Below, piece after piece: positions 12,601 through 23,900 of a DNA stretch of 64,000 nt (its first letter is position 1; each line of letters opens with the position of its first letter). Origin of the DNA: Cyanophora paradoxa (lineage: Eukaryota; Glaucocystophyceae; Cyanophorales; Cyanophoraceae); contig QPMI01000029.1 in assembly GCA_004431415.1 (NCBI GenBank), positions 279,235 to 343,234 of the forward strand, read 5' to 3'. Position numbers and translations under genes: made by a program. Below the pieces are notes generated by a model. The model was not told the origin of the DNA and ran no database searches. It worked only from the letters and a program-made list of their open reading frames with translations.

Positions 12601-14363
12601 CGGTCCGCCCCGCACCGCCCCAGTCCTCCACTTGGAGCACTTGATATGAATTCGCACACACCGAGAGAAATGGCTAGGGATAGAACTGCAGTGTAAGAGC
12701 AATAAGAGCAATAAGAGCAATTGCAATATTTGTAGAGCAATAAGAGCAATTGCGATATTTGGCGCCCGTCCTGCCCGGTCCGCCCCGCCCCGGTCCTCCG
12801 GCCCCTGCCCTTTTCCCCGCCTTTGGTCTAGATCTGCGCCCAAACACCCGCCCCCCTCCCCTCCCCCCCCCCCCTCCCCTCCCCCCCCCCCCCCCCCCCC
12901 CCCCCCCCCGCCCGCCCGCCCGCCCCCGCCCGCCCGCCCCACGCCCTCGGCGAAGGTTCCCCTCCCTCCCCCCCCCCCCCCCCCCCCCCTAGATGTCCGG
13001 TCCTGCCCGGTCCCTATTCTAGGTATCCGCCTTCTAACGAAAATAGCCTTCTCCGCCCTCTAACGAAATCGCCTCTTACTTAAAAAGAAAAAGCATTACC
13101 TAGCTACGCCCTCGGTCGATCAGCGCGCGGCTGAAACGATGCGACGCCCCTCTTGTTCGCTCTGCAGGCGGCCAGGCCGTTCTCATCTTCTCCTCGTGGT
13201 GAGCTCGAGCGCTTTGCGCGCGCCGCGCGCGCCCCGCGTCTCGCAATCGCGCCTCGTCGCCCACTGACACTGGCCATGGCGCAGGCTCCTGGTGCGTCTG
13301 CGCCCCCGAGCCCGCCCGCCTTCCCGCGCCGTTGTTTTCGAGCCTGCGGTCCGCCCGCGGCCCGCCTTGCGATCGGCCGGCGCCGTTGCAGTACCTGCAC
13401 AAGTGGTGCGCATGCGCGGCCCCGGCCCGCCGCCTGAGCGCTAGCGCGCCCCGGCCCCCGCCGCCCTCTTACCGCTGCCGCCACGTTCCCGCCAGCTACC
13501 GCCTGGCGATGACCTTCCGCGCAAACGGCTACTCGGTCCTCGGTGCATGCGCTCTTCGATTTCGGAATCTCGGCCGCCCCCTTCGATATATCCCGCCGGA
13601 TCCCCGGCCTCACGGCCACGCCCCCGCGCCGCCCGGCGCCCGACCGACCGCCCGCGCAGCCGCCTCTCTCGTGACCGAAGTGGTGGTGCTCCTCGCGCCT
13701 CTCTGGGTCGGCTACAGCACCCGCGCGTACGGGCAGCGCATCATAAACGTGCGTGCCGATGCCGTCCGAGCCAATCTAAGAAGAACATGAATCTAATACG
13801 TTTATGGATTTAATGTCACAAGCGCTCATTGCTGTGCTGCGATGGCGCCGGCCGCGGCCAGCCTGCGCCTCACGGGATCGATACCGCAGGAGGTCATACT
13901 GCTCCTCCGCGGCACCCGATCGCGAGCCTTCCGAAGTGTGCCAGACCGATCCGCGTACGCGTGCCGCCCGGCCCTGCCCTGCAGCTGAACTGCCCCGGCC
14001 CGGCCCGGCCCGGTCTGGCGCAGGGCGCGGCCCGCAGGGCGCGCGGCTGCTGCGGGAGGACAGCCTGCGCTCCTTCGGCAGCGCCAGCGTCCGCAGCGCC
14101 AGCAGCGGCGACGACGTCGGCGATCCGGAGGGCACGGGGCGGACACCCGCATCCGGCCGCGGCCGCCAGGTGCGCCCTCCTCTTAAGATTTCCGCAGGAC
14201 CAGTTCGGTCAGGCCATCTTTGAATACTGGTCCGCAGAAGCGGGGGGCGGCGTCTTGGATCCAGAGCTTCGTCCGGGCCATCGGGTGGAGGGCGAGGACT
14301 GGGCCCCGCGTGGCGGTGCGAGCACGCCGCGCTCGAACGAGGCGGCTCGTGTGCCAATGACCA

Positions 14364-14403
<40 letters not shown>

Positions 14404-15869
14404 GCGCAGGACGCGCCCGCTGCCGGCGGCGCGACATCGACGACGTCGACGTTGACGTTGACGCTGGCGGAGGCGACGGCGGATCGGGAGGAGGGGGAGG
14501 AGGAGGAGCGGGCGCGGGAGGCGGTCGCCGAGGCAGGCCGCTCTGTCTTCATCCTTCAGGTGCGCGGCCGCCCGGCTCCACGTATATAATTATAAAGACA
14601 CGGCCTCGCTTTTTACTCTTGATTATAATCAAGTTAAGCTTCCGGCTTCCGGTTAAGCTTGATTATAATCAAGTTAAGCTTCCGGCCGCTCTGTCTTCAT
14701 CCTCCAGGCGCGCGGCCGCGCGCTCGGCCCCATGTATATATAGCCACGGCGCCGGCCTCGCTTTTTACACTTGATGAAAGCTTCCGGCTCGGCTGCCGGG
14801 CTTACTACCCTCGTGCACGCCGCTTAAGTTCTTGCACGCCGCCGACTGTGGGCCCGGCCCCGCTGATCGGCTCGCGGCGGCTGCAGGCCGGCATCTCGGT
14901 CGCCGCGTCGGTCCACTTCGTGGCGTGGATCACGGCGGCTCGCTACGGGGCGGGCGCCTCGATCTGGCCCTTCCACCCGGCCGTCCTGCCCCAGGAAGAC
15001 TTCGCCCGCACCGTCGGCGCCGCGGTCCTCTCCGCCGCGCTGGTCTGCCTCCTCGTCGCGGCCGTCCACTTCCGCCCCTCCCGCCGTGCGTTCGCGCGTG
15101 TCGACGTCGACGTCGTTGCATTGCGTGCCAACGAGAGAGCGTGTGTGTGTGCACGCGCAGGGCCTTGGCGGGCGAGTTCGGCGGAGGGGACCGGGGCGGG
15201 CCATGCGGAGCCACGGGCGCCCGCGGCCGGCGCCGGCCGCGACTCACTGGGCCGCCATCTCATCCTCTCGAACGCCGCCACTGTAGCGACCATGTACGTT
15301 TTTTAAAGCTCCGGCCAAATCAATTTATAGCGCACAGCTGTTGATCATGATAATCGGCGTTGAATATTAATTCGATTAGATCCTGAATGCATTGCGCGTG
15401 TGCGCAGATACATCGCCGCGAACAGCATCGTCTACGGAGGCCTCGCCCGTCCGTGCAACGTCTTCTCCTACGCCTTCCCAGGCGCCTACGTCTCGTGAGG
15501 CGCGCGGCCCAACCGCCGCGGGTGCCGGTGCTTGCGGCCGGCGACCCATTTGCATGGGGATGCCTGTGGGCGCTCCGTACGCGTCGACGTCTTTAATTTA
15601 TCTTGCCTTTTGCTTGCAATTGCGGCATTGCGGTGTGCAGTTTTCGTTTCTAGAGTGCAGAAAGCTTTTCGGCCCCAGGAAGCTTCTCATCCAACGGGGT
15701 TGAATTTGCTCCTGGGACTTATTCATTAGAGATCGCGGCCGCGGACTAGAACTCACACTAGCTAAAGCGCGGCAGAATACTAGTACCCGGACAGTCACTG
15801 CCCCATGCGTACGACTCCTTGTTCCCAGGCCTTAAAGGGCCCCTCACCATAGCCAGCATGCGCAGGTGA
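9661..15869 (+). CDS. uncharacterised multi-pass membrane protein, intron-rich
   Basis: I do not recognise the family. The first exon (ATG 9661) encodes a disordered N-terminus and then hydrophobic helices (AALLIFASPVLQIVPWTC, FVTACAPSCLMFCAYAALMF). Further coding pieces are AVYYGVPYFATCSAAYHFGN near 10240, FLDAPLIAIATPSIWFV at 10456-10506, a charged segment FRRATRDKKIFAAGPEAYVG near 10810, AINLAFNALFFVLSFLFV near 12510, AGISVAASVHFVAWITAA near 14890, and HLILSNAATVATMYVF followed by YIAANSIVYGGLARP near 15260-15440. A plausible last exon ends ...LKGPLTIASMRR with TGA at 15867-15869. At least two introns need a GC donor (near 10195 and 10331). The layout of helices, a long loop and more helices suggests a transporter or receptor, but this is inference. 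Exon limits are approximate and the model may hide more than one gene. Confidence 0.55.
12836..12990 (+). repeat. C-rich low-complexity tract in an intron
   Basis: Long runs of C broken by single T or G (about 12836-12935 and 12960-12989) lie in an intron of the membrane-protein gene. Translated frames here are only poly-Pro and poly-Arg. The G-rich complement could form quadruplexes. Confidence 0.7.
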
Positions 15870-15918
15870 GAATATTATTAATAATTCAAATTAAGAATGT
15901 GGCACCAGGAATAGAGAG

Positions 15919-17424
15919 CTAGCTATAGAAGGGGTAGAAGGAAAACCAAGGGGTAGTGGACAAAGAAGTCAACGGCAAGCTGCAGCTGCCGGCCTCTACA
16001 GAACCGCTGAACATCGGTGCAGCTGCAGCTGGCCATGGTGGAGGGCAGTGGAGTGGAGGGCCATGCCCATATGCATGGGGCACTCTCTGCGTCTCAACGC
16101 CACCGCACGCGGCATGCATATGCGCATGCGCAGCTGCCGCCGCGACGGCCGGCTCCGATCGCGCCCACGACGACGATGACGACGTCGACTGCGCATGCGG
16201 GACGTCGAGATACCCCGTTGCAATTGGGGATATGGATTCTGGGTTCGGGAGGTGTGCTGCGCATGCTGGCGCATATGCATATGTATGCGTATGTGCAAAG
16301 CTAGCGCTTGTACGAGTTGGCGACTCCGACGCGGGCGTCGAAGCGTGCGCGTCGACGTCGCCTGATTTCGATGCTGCGTCCCGATCGCTGCCACTGCTTA
16401 TGGCCGAACGCGACGCGCGCATGGCTGCTCGCTCCCTTGTCTTTTGGAGGCGTTGGGCGATCTCAGTGTGAGACGGCGTGCTCCGGCTTTCGCGGTTCGA
16501 TCTCCGGCGTAGTGTCGAGTTCCACCTGCGCGGGTTAACGTTTGTCTGTTAGATAAGTATACGTGAAGAATTGGACCGAAATTAGCTATAGTCAAAGGCA
16601 CTGATAGGCTCGAAAACAATCACCTGTTCTTTACAGAATTGTCGGACCTGCCTTTGATGAACCTGGCGATCTTTGACCAGCGATTCCCCATCCGCTTGTG
16701 CAGCTCGATCAGCAGCTCGTCCTGCTCGACGATTGTAAGCAATACGTATTCTGCTACAGAAGATCGGAACATCTCGAGATGGCTACCTCCTCTGCTGTCC
16801 AAGGTTCGTTCTTCAACTGGGGATCCAGCGCGTGCCTGCTTCAATGTCTTAGACGAGACTGTCTGCAGAATATCTGGAAGTTCTATTGGGGCTAACTCTT
16901 TTTCAACTGCTGAACACCCATGACCTGAAAGATGCAACTGCTTAATATAGCCAGCTGTACTCGCAGCTGTGATATAGCCACATGCGGGCCAAGCCATAAT
17001 TATATGTATAATCAAGGGTTTAGCCTGTCGTTCTTGCGCGAATTCGTGGGAAGGGGTGCGCGCCACCAACGTTCGCGGCACTGCTTCCCGGTCCGATTCG
17101 GAAGCTTGGACGCGATCAGTGTCCACTTCTTCATGCCGTGTTCCTTCACGAGAGCTACGAGCTTATCTGCGATGGCAATTGCAAGCCACGATCAGTCGGA
17201 GTTGCAATTGGGTCGATCAGGAAGAGATCCAGATTGCAATCGCTGGCCGTGGGAAGTTCACCGTCCTCCTCTTGGCTCCATAGGCCGCTGGCGGCTCCGC
17301 CTGTACCTTTTGGCGATGGTGCGCATGTACTCGAGCCGCGATTCGCGCCAGGAGTGTTGTCGACGTCGCTGTCGACGTCGCTATCGCCGTCCGACGCGTA
17401 CAATTCTCTCAGCCGCTTCGACAT
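15919..17424 (-). CDS. R2R3-type MYB transcription factor, 339 aa, 5 exons
   Basis: Exons 17262-17424, 17067-17166, 16787-16835, 16624-16724 and 15919-16525 join in perfect phase (1,020 nt including stop). Repeat 1 is built from GLWSQEED (exon 1) and DKLVALVKEHGMKKW, TLIASKLPNRTGKQCRER plus W (exon 2). Repeat 2 comes from NEPWTAEE (exon 3) and LLIELHKRMGNRWSKIA, RFIKGRSDNSVKNR plus W. Each repeat keeps three spaced tryptophans and the recognition helix, so sequence-specific DNA binding in the nucleus is expected. The N-terminus is acidic (SDGDSDVDSDVD). The roughly 200-residue tail is disordered and rich in Ser, Ala and His. Introns are GT-AG; the acceptor before exon 4 could shift by 3 nt. 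It is convergent with the membrane-protein gene. Confidence 0.92.
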
Positions 17425-20190
17425 ACGTATACTTTTAAGTTGAATAAAGTCTAATCATACGAAAATTCCATATGCATGAACTGCGTCAAGTCGAATTCGG
17501 CGTGAGCTCGAGTGGGATATGTGTGTATGCTGGCATGGTCCCATGTATATAGGCATTTAATTTACAGGTGGGCATGGCTTGCAATTGTTTAGATGGACAA
17601 TCGCATGGATATCGCTTGCGCGCACCGATACCGCTTGTGCCAAGCTATAGCTAAGCCTTGAAGCCGGTCAAGCGCTTTCCACTGCAGCTGGGTGCACGTG
17701 ACTGGGACAGCGCTAGCTGGAGAGTCTGCCGCGCCGCTGCTCTAGATCTAGTAAAGTAGTACATGTAGTATACTATATATATGATGATAGCTAGTTGCCA
17801 GTTGGCACCGTGGCACCGTCACCACCGTGGCACTGCAGCGAGCCAGCGACGTGGCGCGCACTATATAGCTAGTACTAGTACTGCGGCAGCCTCATGATCA
17901 GGGCCTGCACTGCGCATGCAGTGCCTGAGTAACACCGTACAACTTCCGTACCGTAGTAGTGTACTACGCCGTGACCGTGACGGTACTTCCGTCGTTCGTA
18001 CTACCGTAGTACCGTACTAGTACGTACTACGTATATACGTACTGGCACGGTACTGCTACGTATACTGCGGACCAGTCTGCGGTAGCTATATATACTATGA
18101 TACTATGATAGTTGCTTGCCGCCGCGCAGTGCCGCAGTCCGTAGTACTTGCCGCGCGCAATATATATATATATACGAGCTCTCAGGGAGTCCGACGGTCA
18201 GACTCGTCAGAGTCCGACGGTCTAGCCTAGTAGGGAGTCAGTAGGGACCGGACTCTAGGCGGCTACGTATCATCATAACGTATGCCGCGGTACCGGACCT
18301 ACCGGTATGCGCCGGCTAGGCGGCCTAGGCCCCGGGCCCCCGGGCCCCGGCCCGACTCAGAAGTCAGGAGTCTAGGCCTGCTAGGCCGCCGGGCCCCTCT
18401 TAGCCGAGTCTTAGGCTCTACCGGTAGGCTGCGGTAGCCTACTAGAGTTACTGTACATGTACATGTGGATCCACAGAGTTAGGCGTGCACAAAGAAAGGC
18501 GCGGATAGACGAGTTCACCCATTCGTCTAACTTAATCCCCGTCCGACGGTCTAACTGTGCCTAAAAGGGGTATGCCATTGTAGCGCTTGTATGGAGCGAG
18601 TCCGAGCGACCAGCAGCTCGTCTATCTTTGTGAACGTCTATCGTGATGGGCATATGGCCTGGGTCACACACATCATGGGTGGGCAAACCGTTGAACGTCT
18701 ATGAAAAGCGACGCCTAACTTTGTGGCATGATGACTCAGTGACTCTCTGACAGTGAGCCGCTGAGCCAGCGCAGGCTGCGCAGCATCATGGCAGCATGGC
18801 ATGCCATGAGGCCCATGATGGCCCGGCGCCGGCGCCGGCGCCGCGCCGCCGGCGCCGGCCCGCCGCCGGGCCGCCGGGCCGGCGCGCGGGCCCGCGGCCG
18901 GCGGACCGGCGGCGGCGAATTCGAACTTGAGTCACTTGACCCGGCCGCCGGCGGCCGGCCGGCCCGGGGCTCGAGCCGGCAATTTGAGCTCGAGCGCTAG
19001 CCCCGTGGCCACCTACCGCCGTTGCAGCGTTGCTACCGGTATCGTACCCGCCCGGTCCCCGCCGAATCATTTAAAAAAATGCAATTATTCCTGATTGGTT
19101 GCATTAGCAGCAGCCCATTGGTCCAAAGAAGTGCTTTGAACGCTGAAACGTTGATTATAGCATAACGTTTCAAAACACTTGCCAATTGCAAGTTGACAAA
19201 ACTTTAATTTGAATTCGAAACTTGAATCGAAAGCTTAAGGAGTTTGAAACGCGATTTGCAACGGCAGGCCCGGCCTACCGTCGCGGGCCGACTCGCGGCG
19301 CCGGCTTAAGCTTAAGCAGATGGTGAATTTTTAGTAGGCCTAGGTCAGTCTTCGCAAGGCTTTTTTACGGCGGAGACGGTGCTACCCCTAAGAAATCTCG
19401 GCTTTAGCTCCGGCCTAGCTATAGTATAGCATGCGCAGGCGGGAAATATTTAGTATTGCGATCAACTTGGCAAGCCTTGAAGTCAACTTCAAAAGCTAGT
19501 TATAATTACCGCCGCAACTTACCGGCAAGTCGGCGTCGAGTCGCCGTCGACTCGGCGACGACTCGCCGACGAGTCGTCGACGACTCGGCGACTCGGCGTT
19601 GAGTCGTTGACCGGGAACTTGACCCTCCTTCTAAAAAATAACGGTTCGGCGTTCAAAGCCCTTCGACCAATGGGCTGCCGCCAATTCAACCAATAGTGAA
19701 TTGTTGTTTTTAAAAGCAAGTTTTAGAATGCAATTCATTATAAATAAATGATATAATTCAAGTTCAAGTTCCTGGCGCCAAGTTCAATGCCAAGCTTTAA
19801 GGTGCCGCGGGCCCGGGGCGGGCCGGGCCGGCCCGGCGGGCCGGGGGCCCGGCCGGGACTCGGGAGCCGGCGCCAGGCAGGGCCCCCGCCGGGCCGGCCG
19901 GCGGCCGGCGGCCGCCCCCCGGGCCGTAAAACGGCAGCCCTACCCCTGTGCCGGAGTCTGAGACTGTACCTGTCTGACTCGGAGACTCGGGCTCGCGATC
20001 GGAGGAGACTGTCCGACCACTAGTACGGCCGCGGTAGTAGTAGTATACGTAGTACGTATACCGGCACTTGTACAATTGCCGTGGAGATAATTTGCCGAAT
20101 TCGCCCGAAACCGGAATTGCCGAATCCAGATTTCAGCCTTTTCTCGAAGTTTTGTAGAACCTCGGCCATCGCGATCGCCTCATTCTAAAT
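17425..20190. other. gene-poor, palindrome-rich intergenic block
   Basis: No convincing coding exon on either strand over 2.7 kb. The left half is full of short self-complementary words made from TAGTAC, TACGTA and TATATA (17750-18180). It then passes through a GGCC/CCGG-rich stretch (18290-18380) to two extremely GC-rich palindromic islands at about 18815-18980 and 19800-19925. Between the islands the DNA is AT-richer, with paired gtcgacgactcggcgac-like words near 19540-19600. This looks like intergenic repeat or structural DNA. Confidence 0.5.
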
Positions 20191-20191
20191 T

Positions 20192-20845
20192 CGCGACACA
20201 GGTTCGTCGCGATCGCCGTGCACGTGGCCCGCCGTCTGGAGGGCCCCCCGGGGCCCGAGGGCGGTGTGGTCATGATCATGATCAAGGGCGAGGTATACGT
20301 ACCTGCCTAGATCACGGGCGGCTTCGTCGACATTTCCGTGCGGCCCCGCTTACGTATACGGAATTCGGGCGCAGCGACGTCGACAGCAAGCTGATCATGC
20401 TTCCGGCCGTACGCTTCTTGGATCATGTTGCTCGCAGGTTCTTGGCTTCCGCGTCATGATCAGCGGTCTTGCGGACGATAAGCCCATCATCATCATCATC
20501 GAGATTCCGCATCTAATCACGCAGGTGTCCATGAAGACGGTGCAGAAGTACACGTATCTAATCTTCTGGAACGAGCTCGAGACCTCGAATTCGAAGAGCT
20601 GGGAGCCGTGCCAGACAAATTAAAGCTGACGCCGAAGACCAACATGGGGGTGCGTAACTGCATATGTCACAAGTAATGTCACAATGTAACTGCAGTGGTC
20701 GCATTTATATTGCTAATGGTGCTTTCTATCACTCTACATGTACAGCTCGGCGACGCGGAAAATCCAGATCCCACCGCGAAAGACGCCGGAGACCTTTTCC
20801 AGCGCGAAGTTGCCGTGCGCATGCGCTCTTTATATTGCTGGCCAT
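20192..20845 (+). CDS. possible short spliced gene, unrecognised
   Basis: Four stretches look like exons because good acceptor and donor dinucleotides flank them: FVAIAVHVARRLEG... (from about 20201, ending before GTATAC), VLGFRVMISGLADDKPIII... (20437-20523), EFEELGAVPDKLKLTPKTN (ending near 20649) and LGDAENPDPTAKDAGDLFQR (from about 20747). No family is recognised and no start codon is convincing. It could be a gene remnant or chance. It lies tail-to-tail with the ABC exporter gene. Confidence 0.22.
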
Positions 20846-20928
20846 GGCTTGAACAACCAATGATCAAGTCAATCACGACGTGACTTCGAATTTATCTACA
20901 CAGTATAAGTACTATAGCTAGTGCGTGA

Positions 20929-23900
20929 TCAAAGCTTCGTGCGCATTTGGCGGGCAGGGTTGGAGAAGTGGGCGATGGCGGCTATTTTCGCCGACTTCGA
21001 TATGGACATGAGGGGGTGCGCGTGGCGGCTCGCGATCGCCGAGACGGAGGATGTGCGCGAGGCCGGCTGCGACTCCGACGCCGCCGAGGAGTGCGTGTAG
21101 GCGCGGCGCTGCAGCGGCAAGCGAAAGCGGCCCCGCGATGGCTCCGCCGGGTTCTGCGCCTGCAGCATCTGTGCCGGTTGGAAATTAGGTGATTGTGGGT
21201 CACGACTTTCCTATTTATATTATATAAATATTGGTCGACATTAGTGGGGAAGAGGAATTAGTTGATTGTGGGTCAGATCAGCCGGCTGCCTCGATCTCTT
21301 CCGTCGCACCTGCTGGTACACGCTGGCGCCGCCCCGCGCGACGAGCTCCGCGTGTGTGCCCATCTCGGCGACCAGCCCCTGCTTAATCACGACGATCTTG
21401 TCCGCCGTCGCGCACGTGTGCAGCCTGACGTGTGCAGCAAGTTGAGTGGTTCTAGAACTTAAAACCTAACCAGTTCTTACATATAAGCTTAAGTATGCAT
21501 TCACCTATGCGTGACCTCAATGACGGTGCGGCCGTGCAGGTGGACAAGCCTCGTGATAATATCACAGACGAGCGCCTCCGCCATCGTGTCCAGGCCAGAC
21601 GTCACCTCGTCTGGGCGCCCATGCAAAATCAACTGCAATCGCGACGTGCCTCCAGCACTAAATGTAATTAAATTACAGAAACAACACTGACGCACCGAAA
21701 ATGACGAGCGGAGCCTTGCTGACCAGAGCTCTCGCTGCTCAATCGCGCATGCCGTGGAAACGACGGAACGATCGGGCGGTATACATCGCGAGCCTCGTCA
21801 GAAAACGGACAAACCGAGGGCGATGCGCTTGAGCTATATATATCGATATATATCAAATTCGAAACCGCCGAGTGACGTGCCGCACACATCGGTCAGAACG
21901 CGATGTCGACACGCGCACGACACGGCACAAGCTACGAAGCTTGGGCATGCGATATATAAATGTATACCTGGCCGCCGGATATAGACTTCTCGTCGATCTG
22001 CGAGTGGATTCCCCGCGGGAGCGCCGCCAGCATGGCTCGCAGGCCCAGCGCCTCCAGCGCCTCCTCCACCTGCAATTATAAAAGTCAGATTAAAGAGTTT
22101 CATGATTATACGGTTCAAAGCCCGAATTTGATTTAGGTCTGGGATGGACTCTAGATCTGAGGTATATACCTCCGCGTCCGTCGCGTCCGCTCTCCCAACG
22201 CGCACATTCGCGGCCACCTGTCATTAATTATTAGGCGAAGGGAAAATGGTGGACGCCGTGAAAAAGAATGCAAAGTCAACTTAAAAATAAGCTTATTGGA
22301 ATTACCGTGTCCGCGAAAATGAACGGGTCCTGTTTCACGTAGCAAATCTGATGCATGACAAGCCGTCGCCGTTCAGAACAGATATCGATCTGTGACGACG
22401 AACGATGCGAAATGGCGTCGCCAAACCATTTTGCGCCACTCCGACATGGAGATCTGGCCAACAGGTGTCCCTTTGAACAATACGACGCCCTCCGTCGGCT
22501 CCATTCCCCTCCGGATCAGCGTCAGCAACGTCGATTTGCCTGCGAAGATTAACGGGGCGGAGTGTAAGGAAATCGCGGTTGGGTAAGCGGGTGCGTTACT
22601 TGCCGTTTCCGCTCGGTCTGCTCATGATCAGTCATGATCTCAGAACGGTCACGCCACATGTACACAGTAATACTCAGTAATGAGAAGCTAAGGCAGGTTC
22701 GATTTGAGCGAGCACCCGACGATGCAGGTGCGCGTGGCCAGAGGGATGGAGAGAGTGATGCCGTGAAGCGTGTCCCCCGCGGTGGAGAGGACCGGCTTGT
22801 GGCGGAACCGAACGCCGTGCAGCTGAATGCAGTTTCGCGCGTCGTCCAAAGGCGCCTGCGCATGCGTACGCGCGTCCTCACGCTTCTTATGTTGTGTTAT
22901 TAGACGAGACATGTCAACTGCTGTGCACACAAAATGTAATCACCGGCACTGGCGCGTTGAAGGAGGCGTATTCGAAGCCATCGTCCAGGTCGGCTGCGCG
23001 GATCCCGGCTCCGTGGCCGGGCGTCGCCTTCAGGTCAACCTCCTCGGGGGACTAACGGCGTCGATGTTGTCGCGACAAAGAGCGCATGCGCAGTGAGACG
23101 CCAGAGAACAGCGCAGTCGCGATTCCGCGAAATTTGGACCATCTCTTCGCAATTTTAAGGGCTCGTTTGCTTTAAATTGCTGGCGAGGTACGCCTGAATC
23201 ATCTGAGTTTATATATATAGCTACTTATACTTTGATTTATAGCTAATAAAATGACGATCTCGACTTGCCGCACCGACTTGACGAGCATGAGGCGATTGAA
23301 GGGGACCGAGATCTGATTATAATTATAAATGACGCAGGGTGAGGAAGCGTTAAAAAAGTTTATGGGCTAGCGCATTCGAGATCTAGACTGATTGTAATGT
23401 CCGTGGGGTGCATAGTACAACGTGGCACAACAAAATGGGCGGAGATTCAGCCCGCACCTGGATGACGCAGGGGAAAACCGCGCTGAAGTACCACGTCAGC
23501 TCGGGGATCCGCGAGGCAGACGTGTAGATCATGATGGCCTGCATGCGCATGCATGCTCGCATGTAAGTGAGGTCGAGAGGAGAACCGTAAAAACCTAGCG
23601 CTAGCCAGATATGGGGCAGATATATAGAAGGTAGCGCCGCACGTCTCCGGGCTGGAGAGCCCCATCAGGGCGGCTCAGGTAGGACCCGACAGCCAGGAGC
23701 CCCGCCTGCAAAACACAAATGCATACGTATTAATTGGCTCACGAGCGGTGCCGGCTCGAATTGAAGACAAGCTCAATTATAATATATAAAGCTCAAGTAC
23801 CAAGAGAAGGTAGTTGCACGTCATCATCAGATTCGTCGAGCCGGAAGAAAAGCGCTCGTGGAGCTGAAATGGATGCGTACAACGAGCTTAGAAGTACAAG

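Noticed and set aside
12836-12990. Poly-Pro protein segment
   Set aside because: The C-runs vary in length, sit between clear exons and give equally meaningless frames on all readings.
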